This document shows, piece by piece, positions 15,331 to 22,210 of a DNA stretch of 26,829 nt (its first letter is position 1; the number at the start of each line of letters is the position of its first letter). The notes under the pieces were generated by a model. The model did no database searches, had not been told where the DNA came from, and worked only from the letters and a program-made list of their open reading frames with translations. This DNA comes from an uncultured Ellagibacter sp. (GTDB lineage: Bacteria; Actinomycetota; Coriobacteriia; Coriobacteriales; Eggerthellaceae): positions 1 to 26,829 of the forward strand of contig CAKUIV010000010.1 in the NCBI GenBank assembly GCA_934661105.1, given 5' to 3'. A program made the translations under genes and the position numbers.

Positions 15331-16704
15331 ATGAGAGACCATTCCCATCATATCCAGCTTTCGCGCGAAGATGCGGTCGACCGAATGCTCGCGACGCTCA
15401 GCGCGCGCGAAGGCGGGTTCGGCTTTTCGACGGCGGATGCTGCCGATCATGGCGCGGCGGTTGCCGCGAAGTTGACGGAGTATGTCGCGCTCGAAGATTC
15501 GATCGGGCGCGTCCTCGCACAAGATGCCGTCGCCCAAACCGACATGCCCTCGGCACTGACCTGCGCGATGGATTCCGTTGCCCTGCATTGGAGCGCCTTC
15601 GAGGGGCTTGCCGACGGCGAACTTCCCGACACGAGCGCGTGGGTTCGCGGCGTTGATTGGCAGTTCGCGAACACCGGCGTCGCCATGCCCGAAGGGTTCG
15701 ACACCGCCATCGTCATCGAGCACGTGCGGGTGTCGGAAGACGAGCAGCACATCGAGATCGACGCCGCGCCGTCGAAGCGGGGCGCGGGTACGAAGCCTGC
15801 CGGCTCGACGATGAAGCGCGGCGATGCCATCGCGTGCGCGGGGGAGGTCGTCACTCCCGATATCGCGGCGGCGATCGGCAGCGGCAACAACTCGGTGGCG
15901 CGCGTGGTCGCCAAGCCGCGCGTGGCCTTTATCCCCACGGGCAACGAGCTCGTCCCCGCAGGCGTGCCGCTCGACCCGACGCGCGTGGGGCAGTTCGCGG
16001 CGCGCGGGCGCAATTTCGAGACGAACAGCCTGCTCGTCCGCGCGAAAACGGAAGAATGGGGCGGGCAGTTCGTTCCCTTCGACATCGTGTGCGACGAGAA
16101 GCCTGCGATCGAAGACGCCATCAAGCGGGCGTGCGAGGTCGCGGACATCGTCGTGCTGAACGCCGGATCGTCGAAGGGTTCGGACGACTGGTCGTGCGAG
16201 GTCATGGAGGAGATGGGCGAGATTATCTGCCACCAGACCAATCACGGGCCAGGACACCACAGCTCCTACGCCGTCGTTGACGGCACGCCTATCGTGGGGA
16301 TTTCGGGTCCGTCGGGCGGGGCCTCGTTCACGCTTGACTTCTACCTGCGCCCGCTTGTGCGCGCTTACCTGGGGCTCGACCCCGTCGTCGCGAAGACGCC
16401 GGCGCGCTTGGCGGAGGATTTCCCCAAGCCGAAGCATGGGCCGGGGGCCGGCGCGCCTGAAAAATCTGCGGGCGAGAATCGCCCTGCCGAGCATCACGAG
16501 CATAAACCCGGAGAACCTGAGTTCTACGGCATTCGCCCGCTTGTCGTTCGTGTGGGCGCGGACGGCGCCCTCGAGGCGCACCCCATCGACGGACGTCCTG
16601 GGTCTGCGGCTGCCCGCTCGACGAATGCGTACTGCATGGTGGGCATGGGACCTGGCGTGAAGCCTCCTCGAGCCGGCGACGTCGTCATGGTTGAATTCAA
16701 GTAG
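15331..16704 (+). CDS. Diverged MoeA-like molybdopterin-binding protein
   Basis: This 457-residue protein follows the MoeA domain order: N-terminal domains I/II, the MoaB/MogA-like domain (about 195-345) and a C-terminal beta domain. MoeA inserts molybdate into adenylated molybdopterin. TGNEL (203-207), GSSKGSDDW (279-287) and GISGPSGGASFTLDFYLRP (323-341) correspond to MoeA's TGDEL, GGVSVGDYD and GLPGNPVS motifs, but each is altered. CAMDSVAL (79-86) replaces the usual SAMDGYAV. A Pro/His/Glu-rich linker (365-398) interrupts the C-terminus. I use ATG 15331 because GGAGGAGG at 15319-15326 precedes it, rather than ATG 15274. It may be a paralogue handling another pterin cofactor or a MoeA with relaxed motifs. 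Confidence 0.8.
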   Translation: MRDHSHHIQLSREDAVDRMLATLSAREGGFGFSTADAADHGAAVAAKLTEYVALEDSIGRVLAQDAVAQTDMPSALTCAMDSVALHWSAFEGLADGELPDTSAWVRGVDWQFANTGVAMPEGFDTAIVIEHVRVSEDEQHIEIDAAPSKRGAGTKPAGSTMKRGDAIACAGEVVTPDIAAAIGSGNNSVARVVAKPRVAFIPTGNELVPAGVPLDPTRVGQFAARGRNFETNSLLVRAKTEEWGGQFVPFDIVCDEKPAIEDAIKRACEVADIVVLNAGSSKGSDDWSCEVMEEMGEIICHQTNHGPGHHSSYAVVDGTPIVGISGPSGGASFTLDFYLRPLVRAYLGLDPVVAKTPARLAEDFPKPKHGPGAGAPEKSAGENRPAEHHEHKPGEPEFYGIRPLVVRVGADGALEAHPIDGRPGSAAARSTNAYCMVGMGPGVKPPRAGDVVMVEFK

Positions 16705-16804
16705 CAGAAGCGGGCGACGGCCTGGTCCAAGGAAACGGCGGGTTCGTTCTCCTGAGCCGGGCCGCGCTGTTCTCTCGTTTCGCTTTCGCCGCAAGGCTCG
16801 GTGC

Positions 16805-16810
16805 TATACT
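16805..16810 (+). promoter_or_regulatory. Putative -10 of the universal stress protein gene
   Basis: TATACT at 16805-16810 lies 52 bp before the start codon in the 157-bp gap after the MoeA-like gene. The -35 is unclear. Confidence 0.4.
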
Positions 16811-16861
16811 TGATGCAAAGGCGTTATGTCGACGCGAACGCTTCGATGAAGGGAGCAAGCT

Positions 16862-17290
16862 ATGGCTGTGAACAAGATCCTTGCTGCGGTCGATGCGACC
16901 GAAGGCGGGCGCCGTGCGCTCGATTTGGCGGTTGAAGTTACCGATGGGAATCCAAATGCCCAGGTGGACGTCGTGTACGTGGTCCCCATCCCGCTGCTCG
17001 ACGATTCTCAGATGACGAGCTTCCGCTCGATTCTCGACATGATGATGGACGACGGCAAGAAGCTGCTCGAAGAGGCCATCGGCGCTCACGAGGGCGCTGC
17101 CGATCGTCTCAACCCGCTGCTCATCACCGGAACCAACCCCGCATCCGAGATTATCAAGCAAGCGAACAAAGGCGGCTACGATCTGATCGTCATCGGCAGT
17201 CGCGGCCTGTCTGGCATGAAGGAATACGTGGGCAGCGTGAGCCATAAGGTGATTCATGGTTCCGACGTCCCGGTGCTTATCGCCAAATAG
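16862..17290 (+). CDS. Universal stress protein (UspA family)
   Basis: This 142-residue protein is a single Usp domain. It starts NKILAAVDATEGGRRAL and ends with the nucleotide-binding block GSRGLSGMKEYVGSVSHKV (112-130) and DVPVLIAK. The Gly pattern (G112, G115, G124-S125) marks an ATP-binding rather than a non-binding Usp. These cytoplasmic dimers accumulate under starvation or stress, with functions that differ between members. The start ATG follows GGGAGCAAG. The next gene begins 43 bp later with its own ribosome binding site and no visible terminator, so the two may be cotranscribed. Confidence 0.94.
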   Translation: MAVNKILAAVDATEGGRRALDLAVEVTDGNPNAQVDVVYVVPIPLLDDSQMTSFRSILDMMMDDGKKLLEEAIGAHEGAADRLNPLLITGTNPASEIIKQANKGGYDLIVIGSRGLSGMKEYVGSVSHKVIHGSDVPVLIAK

Positions 17291-17332
17291 CCCGGCTATC
17301 CACGATACGTCCCCGCGAAAAGGAGCGCCCAC

Positions 17333-18247
17333 GTGAGCGAAACCCACTGCGAGCAGGGCGGCGCCGGGAAGGAGCGCGTGCGCAAAAACGCGCTCCTTCT
17401 TTTCAGCAAGCCGCCCATCCCCGGTCTTGTGAAAACGCGCCTCACCGTGCTGAAAGACGGCGTGTTCCAACCCGATGTCGCCTCGGGTCTTTACCACTGC
17501 ATGCTGTTCGATGTGGTCGAGATCTGCTGCGCCGCGATGGCCGATCTGGAACGCGAAAGCGCCGAGCGGGTGCGCGTTGCAGTCGCCGAAGGCCGCGAGG
17601 TCGTGCGCGACGAATACGAGATGATTATCTCGACCACGCCCGAGAAGAACGTCGCGGTGATGGAAAAGCTGTTCTCTGATGCGGGGACGTGGCCTCGTGA
17701 GCTGGTGTTTCTCGCTGACGAGGGCGCAAGCTTCGACGAACACTACAACCATGCGTTCAGCCAAACGTGGCAACGCGGGGCCGATTGCATCCTTTCCATG
17801 GGGGCCGATATGCCCGCGCTCACGAAGAAGGACGTGCGTGCGGGGTTCGAAGCGCTGCACAAGCTCGATGATGCACCGGCCGGCGGCATCGTTCTCGCTC
17901 CCGACCAGGAAATGGGCGTGTCCGTGATCGGATGGACGCGGCAGACGGACTTCGACCACTCGGGCGTGTTCTACAACCAGGAAGGGCTCACCGTGCTTCC
18001 CGCCTACATCGACAAGGCTCGAAAGGCCGGCTTGCCTGCACTGTGGCTGCCGCCCATTCCCGACGTCGACACCATGGCCGACCTCATGCACAACATCACG
18101 CTTGTGGAAGCGCTCAACTACTGCGCACAATACGACGACATCACGCCGCCGTGGCGCACGGCTCAGGCGCTCAAGGAGATGGGATGGGATGAAGTGCGCG
18201 TCCCTCCCAATGACTTGCACGATCCACGTGAGGAAATCGATAAATAG
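17333..18247 (+). CDS. DUF2064 / TIGR04282-type glycosyltransferase-like protein
   Basis: This 304-residue protein belongs to the DUF2064 group, which has a nucleotide-sugar transferase (GT-A) fold. The N-terminal FSKPPIPGLVKTRL (24-37) matches the family signature K-P-x-P-G-x-V-K-T-R-L, and SMGADMPALTKKDV (about 155-168) matches the strand where relatives have a GxDxP metal/nucleotide motif. The C-terminal part has VSVIGWTR and a conserved DVDTMADL. The biochemical role of the family is not established. GTG 17333 is the start, following AAAAGGAG (17319-17326). It may share a transcript with the universal stress protein gene. A large palindrome follows the stop codon. Confidence 0.82.
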   Translation: MSETHCEQGGAGKERVRKNALLLFSKPPIPGLVKTRLTVLKDGVFQPDVASGLYHCMLFDVVEICCAAMADLERESAERVRVAVAEGREVVRDEYEMIISTTPEKNVAVMEKLFSDAGTWPRELVFLADEGASFDEHYNHAFSQTWQRGADCILSMGADMPALTKKDVRAGFEALHKLDDAPAGGIVLAPDQEMGVSVIGWTRQTDFDHSGVFYNQEGLTVLPAYIDKARKAGLPALWLPPIPDVDTMADLMHNITLVEALNYCAQYDDITPPWRTAQALKEMGWDEVRVPPNDLHDPREEIDK

Positions 18248-18304
18248 GAGACCGAGGCGAGGGGGAGTTTTCTTTTGTCTCCCATCTCGCCCTAAAGTCA
18301 GCGA

Positions 18305-18403
18305 GCGAGGCTCTGGCGAGTGCAGCTGGCGTGAAAAGATCTCGAAGCGCGCTTCGGTACGCGAGAAATCTTTGGAGCGCCAGCTGTGCCGCCAGAGCCT
18401 CGC
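18305..18403. repeat. 99-bp multi-tier palindrome between convergent genes
   Basis: GCGAGGCTCTGGCG (18305-18318) is exactly inverted at 18390-18403, and CAGCTGGCG (18323-18331) is exactly inverted at 18378-18386, with only a 4-nt against 3-nt bulge between the two helices. Inside, AAGAT and ATCTT arms and a GAAGCGCGCTTC tip continue the dyad. It fills the gap between the DUF2064 gene and the - strand methyltransferase gene. A bidirectional terminator is possible, but there is no T-run, so a palindromic repeat element is equally likely. Confidence 0.6.
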
Positions 18404-18429
18404 GCAGTGTCGGCTCATTCCGACGGCCG

Positions 18430-19266
18430 TTAGATCGTCGGAACCGCCAGCTCCCAGAACGCCACGGCGCTCGCGGCGGCGACGTTGAGCGAGTCGACGT
18501 TGTGGTACATCGGGATTTTCACGGTGTAATCGCAGCGGGCGATCGTTGCCTTCGACAGCCCGTCGCCCTCGGTGCCGAGCACGAGCGCGAGCTTGTCGCA
18601 TGCCTTGAGCCGCGGATCGCGAAGGCTCACCGAATCGTCGGAAAGTGCCATGGCCGCGGTGGTGAACCCGAGGCTGTGCAGAAGGGGAATCCCCTCATGG
18701 GACCAGTTGCGCGCCTCCTCGCCGATGCGCGTCCAGGGAATCTGGAACACGGTGCCCATCGACACGCGCACGGCGCGTCGGTACAGCGGGTCATAACATG
18801 CGGGCGTCACGAGGACGGCGTCGATGCCGAGCGCCGCTGCCGAGCGGAAGATGGCGCCGACGTTGGTGTGGTTCGTGATGTCTTCAAGAACGGCGATGCG
18901 GCGCGCTCCCTTGCATGCTTCGGCGACTGAAAGCGGGCGCGGACGCTTGAATGCTCCAAGGGCTCCGCGCGTGAGCTCGTATCCGCAAAGCTTGCGGAGT
19001 TCCTCATGCGGCGCCACGAACACGGGGATGTCGGGGTTCGCTTGCTCGGCTTGCTCGATGATGCTTGCCATGGATTCGAGCCATTTTTCTTCCATGAGCA
19101 GCGACACTGGTTCCATGCCGCCTGCGAGCGCGCGTTCGATCACCTTGTCCGATTCGGCGATGAAGATGCCTTTTTCGGGCTCGAGTTTGCAGCGCAGCTG
19201 CGCCTCGGTGAGACGCGCATAGGCATCGAGGCGCTCGTCTTCGAGGGCGTCGGTTCGGATGATCAT
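18430..19266 (-). CDS. TrmH/SpoU-family RNA 2'-O-methyltransferase
   Basis: This 278-residue SPOUT enzyme methylates a ribose 2'-OH in rRNA or tRNA with SAM. The N-terminal 110 residues form the substrate-binding domain (EKGIFIAESDKVIERAL). The three SpoU motifs follow: NHTNVGAIFR (132-141), VLGTEGDGL (229-237) and IPMYHNVDSLNVAAAS (251-266). I place the start at 19266, preceded on the - strand by GAAGGGGA. A longer frame reaches 19398 but overlaps the upstream gene and is rich in Arg. The upstream isochorismatase stop codon ends 1 nt before this ATG, so the two are translationally coupled. The RNA target is not predictable. Confidence 0.9.
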   Translation of the reverse strand: MIIRTDALEDERLDAYARLTEAQLRCKLEPEKGIFIAESDKVIERALAGGMEPVSLLMEEKWLESMASIIEQAEQANPDIPVFVAPHEELRKLCGYELTRGALGAFKRPRPLSVAEACKGARRIAVLEDITNHTNVGAIFRSAAALGIDAVLVTPACYDPLYRRAVRVSMGTVFQIPWTRIGEEARNWSHEGIPLLHSLGFTTAAMALSDDSVSLRDPRLKACDKLALVLGTEGDGLSKATIARCDYTVKIPMYHNVDSLNVAAASAVAFWELAVPTI

Positions 19267-19267
19267 G

Positions 19268-20023
19268 CTAAATCCCCTTCGGTGCGCGACAGGGCGGAAG
19301 CACTTTGCTGCATGGCGGGACGGCTGCGCCTGTGCTAGGGCCTTCCTTCTTCGTCGGCCGCATTCCCGTCGGGACGTGCGCCTTTCTTTCCGCTTCAATC
19401 GCGCGTGCTACCTCGCCCGCGACATCATCGGCGTGCGAGAGGCCGTTGCGCTCGAACTCTTCGACTCCCATGATCTGTGCGCCGACGGCTCTCATGTCGT
19501 CGAGGTTCGCATGCTGCACCACTGGGGAAGATGCTGCCGTGGCGTCCTCGAGCACGATGACGTTGTAGTTCAGCGAAAGCGCGTCGTAGCAGGTGGAGCG
19601 CACGCAATTCGCCGTATTCGTGCCCGCGAGGACGACGGTGTCCCTGCCTTCGCGCGAAAGCTGCTCGTGAAGCGGCGTGTCGAAAAACGCCGAGAAGCGC
19701 GGTTTCACCATGACGCGGTCGCCGTCGGCCGGCGTGAGCAGGTCGGGCCAGTTGAGCGACCCGGCATCGTCGCAGGCTGCCGATAGCGGTCTGCCGCCGC
19801 GCAGCCATGCGTCGTAGCGGCAGGGTTCGACATCGCTTCCGTCGGCTTTGTAGGCGCGCCTGACGTGGAAGATGGCGATTCCGCGCAGCCGTGCGCTGTC
19901 GAGCGCCCGCGCGCAGGCGGGAACGATGCTTTTCGCGCCGGCAACGCACAGCGCCGACGTGGGTTCGATGAAGCCGTTCTGCATGTCGATGAGCAGCAGC
20001 GCAGCTCGTGAAGGTTCTATCAT
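19268..20023 (-). CDS. Isochorismatase-family cysteine hydrolase
   Basis: This 251-residue protein has the isochorismatase/nicotinamidase fold. The catalytic triad is present: Asp13 (LLIDMQNGF), Lys107 (VMVKPRFSAF) and Cys140 (GTNTANCVRSTC). The cis-peptide region before the Cys is also typical. The family hydrolyses amides or vinyl ethers such as nicotinamide, ureidoacrylate, N-carbamoylsarcosine or isochorismate. No zinc-site His pattern of nicotinamidases is obvious, so the substrate is open. The last 40 residues are a Pro/Lys-rich tail unlike the family core and perhaps extended by drift toward the coupled downstream gene. Ribosome binding site is weak. A - strand TATACT lies at 20056-20061. 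Confidence 0.87.
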   Translation of the reverse strand: MIEPSRAALLLIDMQNGFIEPTSALCVAGAKSIVPACARALDSARLRGIAIFHVRRAYKADGSDVEPCRYDAWLRGGRPLSAACDDAGSLNWPDLLTPADGDRVMVKPRFSAFFDTPLHEQLSREGRDTVVLAGTNTANCVRSTCYDALSLNYNVIVLEDATAASSPVVQHANLDDMRAVGAQIMGVEEFERNGLSHADDVAGEVARAIEAERKAHVPTGMRPTKKEGPSTGAAVPPCSKVLPPCRAPKGI

Positions 20024-20055
20024 AGGGTTCGCTTTCGAAAGAGGTGATACCGCAA

Positions 20056-20061
20056 AGTATA
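20056..20061 (-). promoter_or_regulatory. Putative -10 for the isochorismatase/methyltransferase operon
   Basis: The + strand AGTATA at 20056-20061 reads TATACT on the - strand, 33 bp upstream of ATG 20023. The -35 is weak. Confidence 0.4.
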
Positions 20062-20223
20062 GCGTTCGCGCACGCGCGCGTCTGCACTCTCTGGGGGAAG
20101 CGGGCTTCGCAAGGCGGCGGTGCGGCCTCTTTTTCCCGTACGGTAACGGTTTCGAGGGTATTATATAAAGGCTGCACGGGCGTGCTAACCTTGAGGTCCC
20201 GACAGTGAAGGGGAAAGGCTTTT

Positions 20224-21189
20224 ATGGCTTCGAATCACGATAATCGTGCGCAGACATGCGACGCACCCGACAAAACGGCCGCGTCGGCGCTTGAGCGCGT
20301 TTCCAACCCGCAAGAACATCCTGCGTTCGATCAGTTCGTCGCTACGATCTCGGCGCTGCGGGCGCCCGACGGCTGCCCGTGGGACCGCGAGCAGACGCAC
20401 GAGTCCATTGCCCACAACATGATCGAGGAGGCGTACGAGGCGGTCGACGCCATCGAGGCGAACGACATCGCACATACGCGCGAGGAGCTCGGTGACGTGC
20501 TGTTGCAGGTGGTGCTTCAAAGCCAGATCGCGGCGGACGCCGGCGAGTTCACCATCGACGACGTGTGCGCCGACGTGAACGCTAAGATGATTCGCCGCCA
20601 TCCGCACGTGTTCGGCGATGGGCACGCATCGAACGCGGCCGAGGTGCTCGACGTATGGGACCAGGTCAAACTGGCCGAAAAGGCCGCCGCCGACGACGAT
20701 GCCGATGCCACGTGCGGAAAGCGCGCCGGACTGCTCGACGGCGTCCCCGCAAGCTTCCCGGCGCTCATGCAGGCTCAGAAGATCTCGCGGAAAGCGGCCG
20801 CGGCGGGCTTCGAATGGGACACGCTCGAAGACGTGTGGGCGCAGGTCGACGAGGAACGCGCCGAGCTTTCGGCCGCGTATGCCGCCGCCCCGAAGGCGAA
20901 GGGCGGCAAGATGGACGTGAGCGCTGACGCGTCGGACGCCCCGGACGCGACCGACGCTGAGGCCCTCGTCTCCGCTGCGGAAATGGAGTTCGGCGACGTT
21001 CTTTTCTCCCTGGTGAACGTCGGTAGGCGCATGGGAATCGATGCGGAAAGCGCGCTTCGGGCCTCATGCCGAAAGTTCCGAGCGCGTTGGGCGGCGATGG
21101 AGGCTTCCGCTGAAGCCGAGGGACGCCGCATCGAGGATTACTCAACCGCAGAGCAAAACGCCCTTTGGGCGAAGGTGAAAGGCGAATAG
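20224..21189 (+). CDS. mazG: MazG-family nucleoside triphosphate pyrophosphohydrolase
   Basis: This 321-residue protein is a two-domain MazG that hydrolyses (d)NTPs to monophosphates and PPi, clearing damaged nucleotides. Domain 1 (about 35-150) has GCPWDREQTHES, EEAYE (68-72) and EELGDVLLQVV (87-97), the acidic set that binds Mg2+. Domain 2 (about 165-295) has DEERAEL (209-215) and EFGDVLFSLVNVGR (255-268). An Ala/Asp-rich low-complexity loop (223-248) separates the two acidic helices of domain 2 and is longer than in Escherichia coli MazG. The N-terminal 30 residues are also extra. Start follows GAAGGGGAAAGG. A TATTAT at 20159-20164 is a possible -10. The alarmone synthetase gene begins 4 nt downstream. 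Confidence 0.93.
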   Translation: MASNHDNRAQTCDAPDKTAASALERVSNPQEHPAFDQFVATISALRAPDGCPWDREQTHESIAHNMIEEAYEAVDAIEANDIAHTREELGDVLLQVVLQSQIAADAGEFTIDDVCADVNAKMIRRHPHVFGDGHASNAAEVLDVWDQVKLAEKAAADDDADATCGKRAGLLDGVPASFPALMQAQKISRKAAAAGFEWDTLEDVWAQVDEERAELSAAYAAAPKAKGGKMDVSADASDAPDATDAEALVSAAEMEFGDVLFSLVNVGRRMGIDAESALRASCRKFRARWAAMEASAEAEGRRIEDYSTAEQNALWAKVKGE

Positions 21190-21192
21190 ACC

Positions 21193-21897
21193 ATGACGAG
21201 TGCTGCTCAGCTGTTCAGCGAACAGGACCAGCGAAGCGATTGGAGCTTGACGCTTCGCCCTGATATGTCCGAAGACGAGGTGGAGTTCCTTCGCGCGTCG
21301 GCGACGAAGCTGCGCGAGATCATGCAGAAGTACCGCGCCGCGTTGCGCGAAATGGTCGTGCGCTTCGAGATCCTCGACCAGGATCTCAACCTCAAGAAGA
21401 ACCGCACGCCCATCCACCATATCGAGTCGCGCCTGAAGGCCCCTGAAAGCATCATCGAGAAGATCGGGCGCTACGGCAAGGAGCGCACGCTCGAGAACAT
21501 CGAGAGGTACATCATGGACATCGCGGGCGTTCGCGTCATCTGCTCGTACATCAGCGATGTCTACAACCTGCTCGACCTGCTGCAACGTCAAGACGACCTC
21601 GAGATCGTCACGGTGAAGGACTACATCGCGAACCCCAAGCCCAACGGATACCGAAGCTTGCACGTTATCGTGCGCATCCCCGTGTATTTCCTCGACGCCA
21701 AGCAGATGGTGCCGGTGGAGATTCAGCTTCGCACGGTGGCGATGGACTTCTGGGCGAGCCTCGAACACGACCTGAAGTACAAGGCGGTGCGCGAGATCGA
21801 GGGAATCGACGCGTACGGCGAGCTTAAGGACTGCAGCCGCATCATTGAGGAAGTCGAGGACCGCATGCAGATTCTTGCTCGGGCGCTCGAGAAATAG
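21193..21897 (+). CDS. Small alarmone synthetase ((p)ppGpp synthetase, RelA/SpoT domain only)
   Basis: This 234-residue protein contains only the RelA/SpoT synthetase fold, with no HD hydrolase or TGS/ACT domains, as in RelP/RelQ (YwaC/YjbM). It transfers pyrophosphate from ATP to GTP/GDP to make (p)ppGpp. Visible motifs are HIESRLKAPESI (76-87), DIAGVRVIC (109-117, metal Asp109), PNGYRSLHV (150-158) and EIQLRTVAMDFWASLEH (176-192). A C-terminal helix (about 205-234) could mediate tetramerisation. It starts 3 nt after the mazG stop with no good ribosome binding site of its own, so translation is probably coupled to mazG. It ends 68 bp before the 144-bp inverted-repeat element. Confidence 0.93.
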   Translation: MTSAAQLFSEQDQRSDWSLTLRPDMSEDEVEFLRASATKLREIMQKYRAALREMVVRFEILDQDLNLKKNRTPIHHIESRLKAPESIIEKIGRYGKERTLENIERYIMDIAGVRVICSYISDVYNLLDLLQRQDDLEIVTVKDYIANPKPNGYRSLHVIVRIPVYFLDAKQMVPVEIQLRTVAMDFWASLEHDLKYKAVREIEGIDAYGELKDCSRIIEEVEDRMQILARALEK

Positions 21898-21930
21898 CGT
21901 CGATCGTCGCGGGATGACGTCGATCGTCGC
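21898..21930 (+). repeat. Pair of 13-bp direct repeats after the alarmone synthetase gene
   Basis: CGTCGATCGTCGC occurs at 21898-21910 and again at 21918-21930, a 20-bp step. The first copy begins directly after the stop codon. The role is unknown. Confidence 0.6.
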
Positions 21931-21964
21931 AGAACGCGTGCCTCTGGCGAAAGATTCGCCCGTC

Positions 21965-22108
21965 GTGGACAAAATAGCGCGATATGCGAGCCTCGGGACG
22001 CGGCTTTTCGCCGAGGATGCGTTTTTTAAAAGCAAAACCCCAGGTCGCGATTTTCCTCGACTTGGCAAAGCCGAGGCCTCGCCTCGCATATCGCGCTATT
22101 TTGTCCAC
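21965..22108. repeat. 144-bp element with perfect 26-bp terminal inverted repeats (MITE-like or palindromic repeat)
   Basis: The arms 21965-21990 and 22083-22108 are exact inverse copies over 26 bp (outer end GTGGACAAAATAGCGC). The dyad continues loosely inward (CCTCGG on the left, CCGAGG on the right). The interior contains two further hairpins (CCTCGG 21991-21996 with CCGAGG 22011-22016; CCAGGTCG near 22042 with CGACTTGG) and a TTTTTT/AAAA stretch. It has no plausible gene. Both strands give short, similar spurious frames because of the symmetry. It occupies the gap between the alarmone synthetase and the aldo/keto reductase and could end transcription, or be a non-autonomous mobile repeat. 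Confidence 0.7.
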
Positions 22109-22153
22109 AGCTTTGAAATCGTGCGTCAATGCACCGCGACGAGGTGCTCCCCC

Positions 22154-22184
22154 TTGACTTGAAGCGAACTCCAGGAATTATCAT
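22154..22184 (+). promoter_or_regulatory. Putative promoter of the aldo/keto reductase gene
   Basis: TTGACT (22154-22159) is followed by AATTATCAT (22176-22184), giving a -10 such as TTATCA with an 18-bp spacer. It lies 27 bp before the start codon. Confidence 0.5.
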
Positions 22185-22210
22185 GGACCCACTTCAACGA
22201 GAGGAGCCTC

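Noticed and set aside
15244..18601. Long - strand open frames opposite the MoeA-like, universal stress and DUF2064 genes
   Set aside because: All overlap recognisable + strand proteins and show no domain sequence or ribosome binding site.
19267..19398. N-terminal extension of the methyltransferase to 19398
   Set aside because: It overlaps the coupled isochorismatase gene, is Arg-rich, and a good ribosome binding site precedes ATG 19266.
21898..21930. Considered as the start of a CRISPR or tandem-repeat array
   Set aside because: Only two copies with a 7-bp spacer and no cas genes in the window.
21842..22162. Short overlapping frames of about 95-105 codons on both strands
   Set aside because: They arise from the symmetrical 144-bp inverted-repeat element; the two strands yield similar peptides from the two arms.
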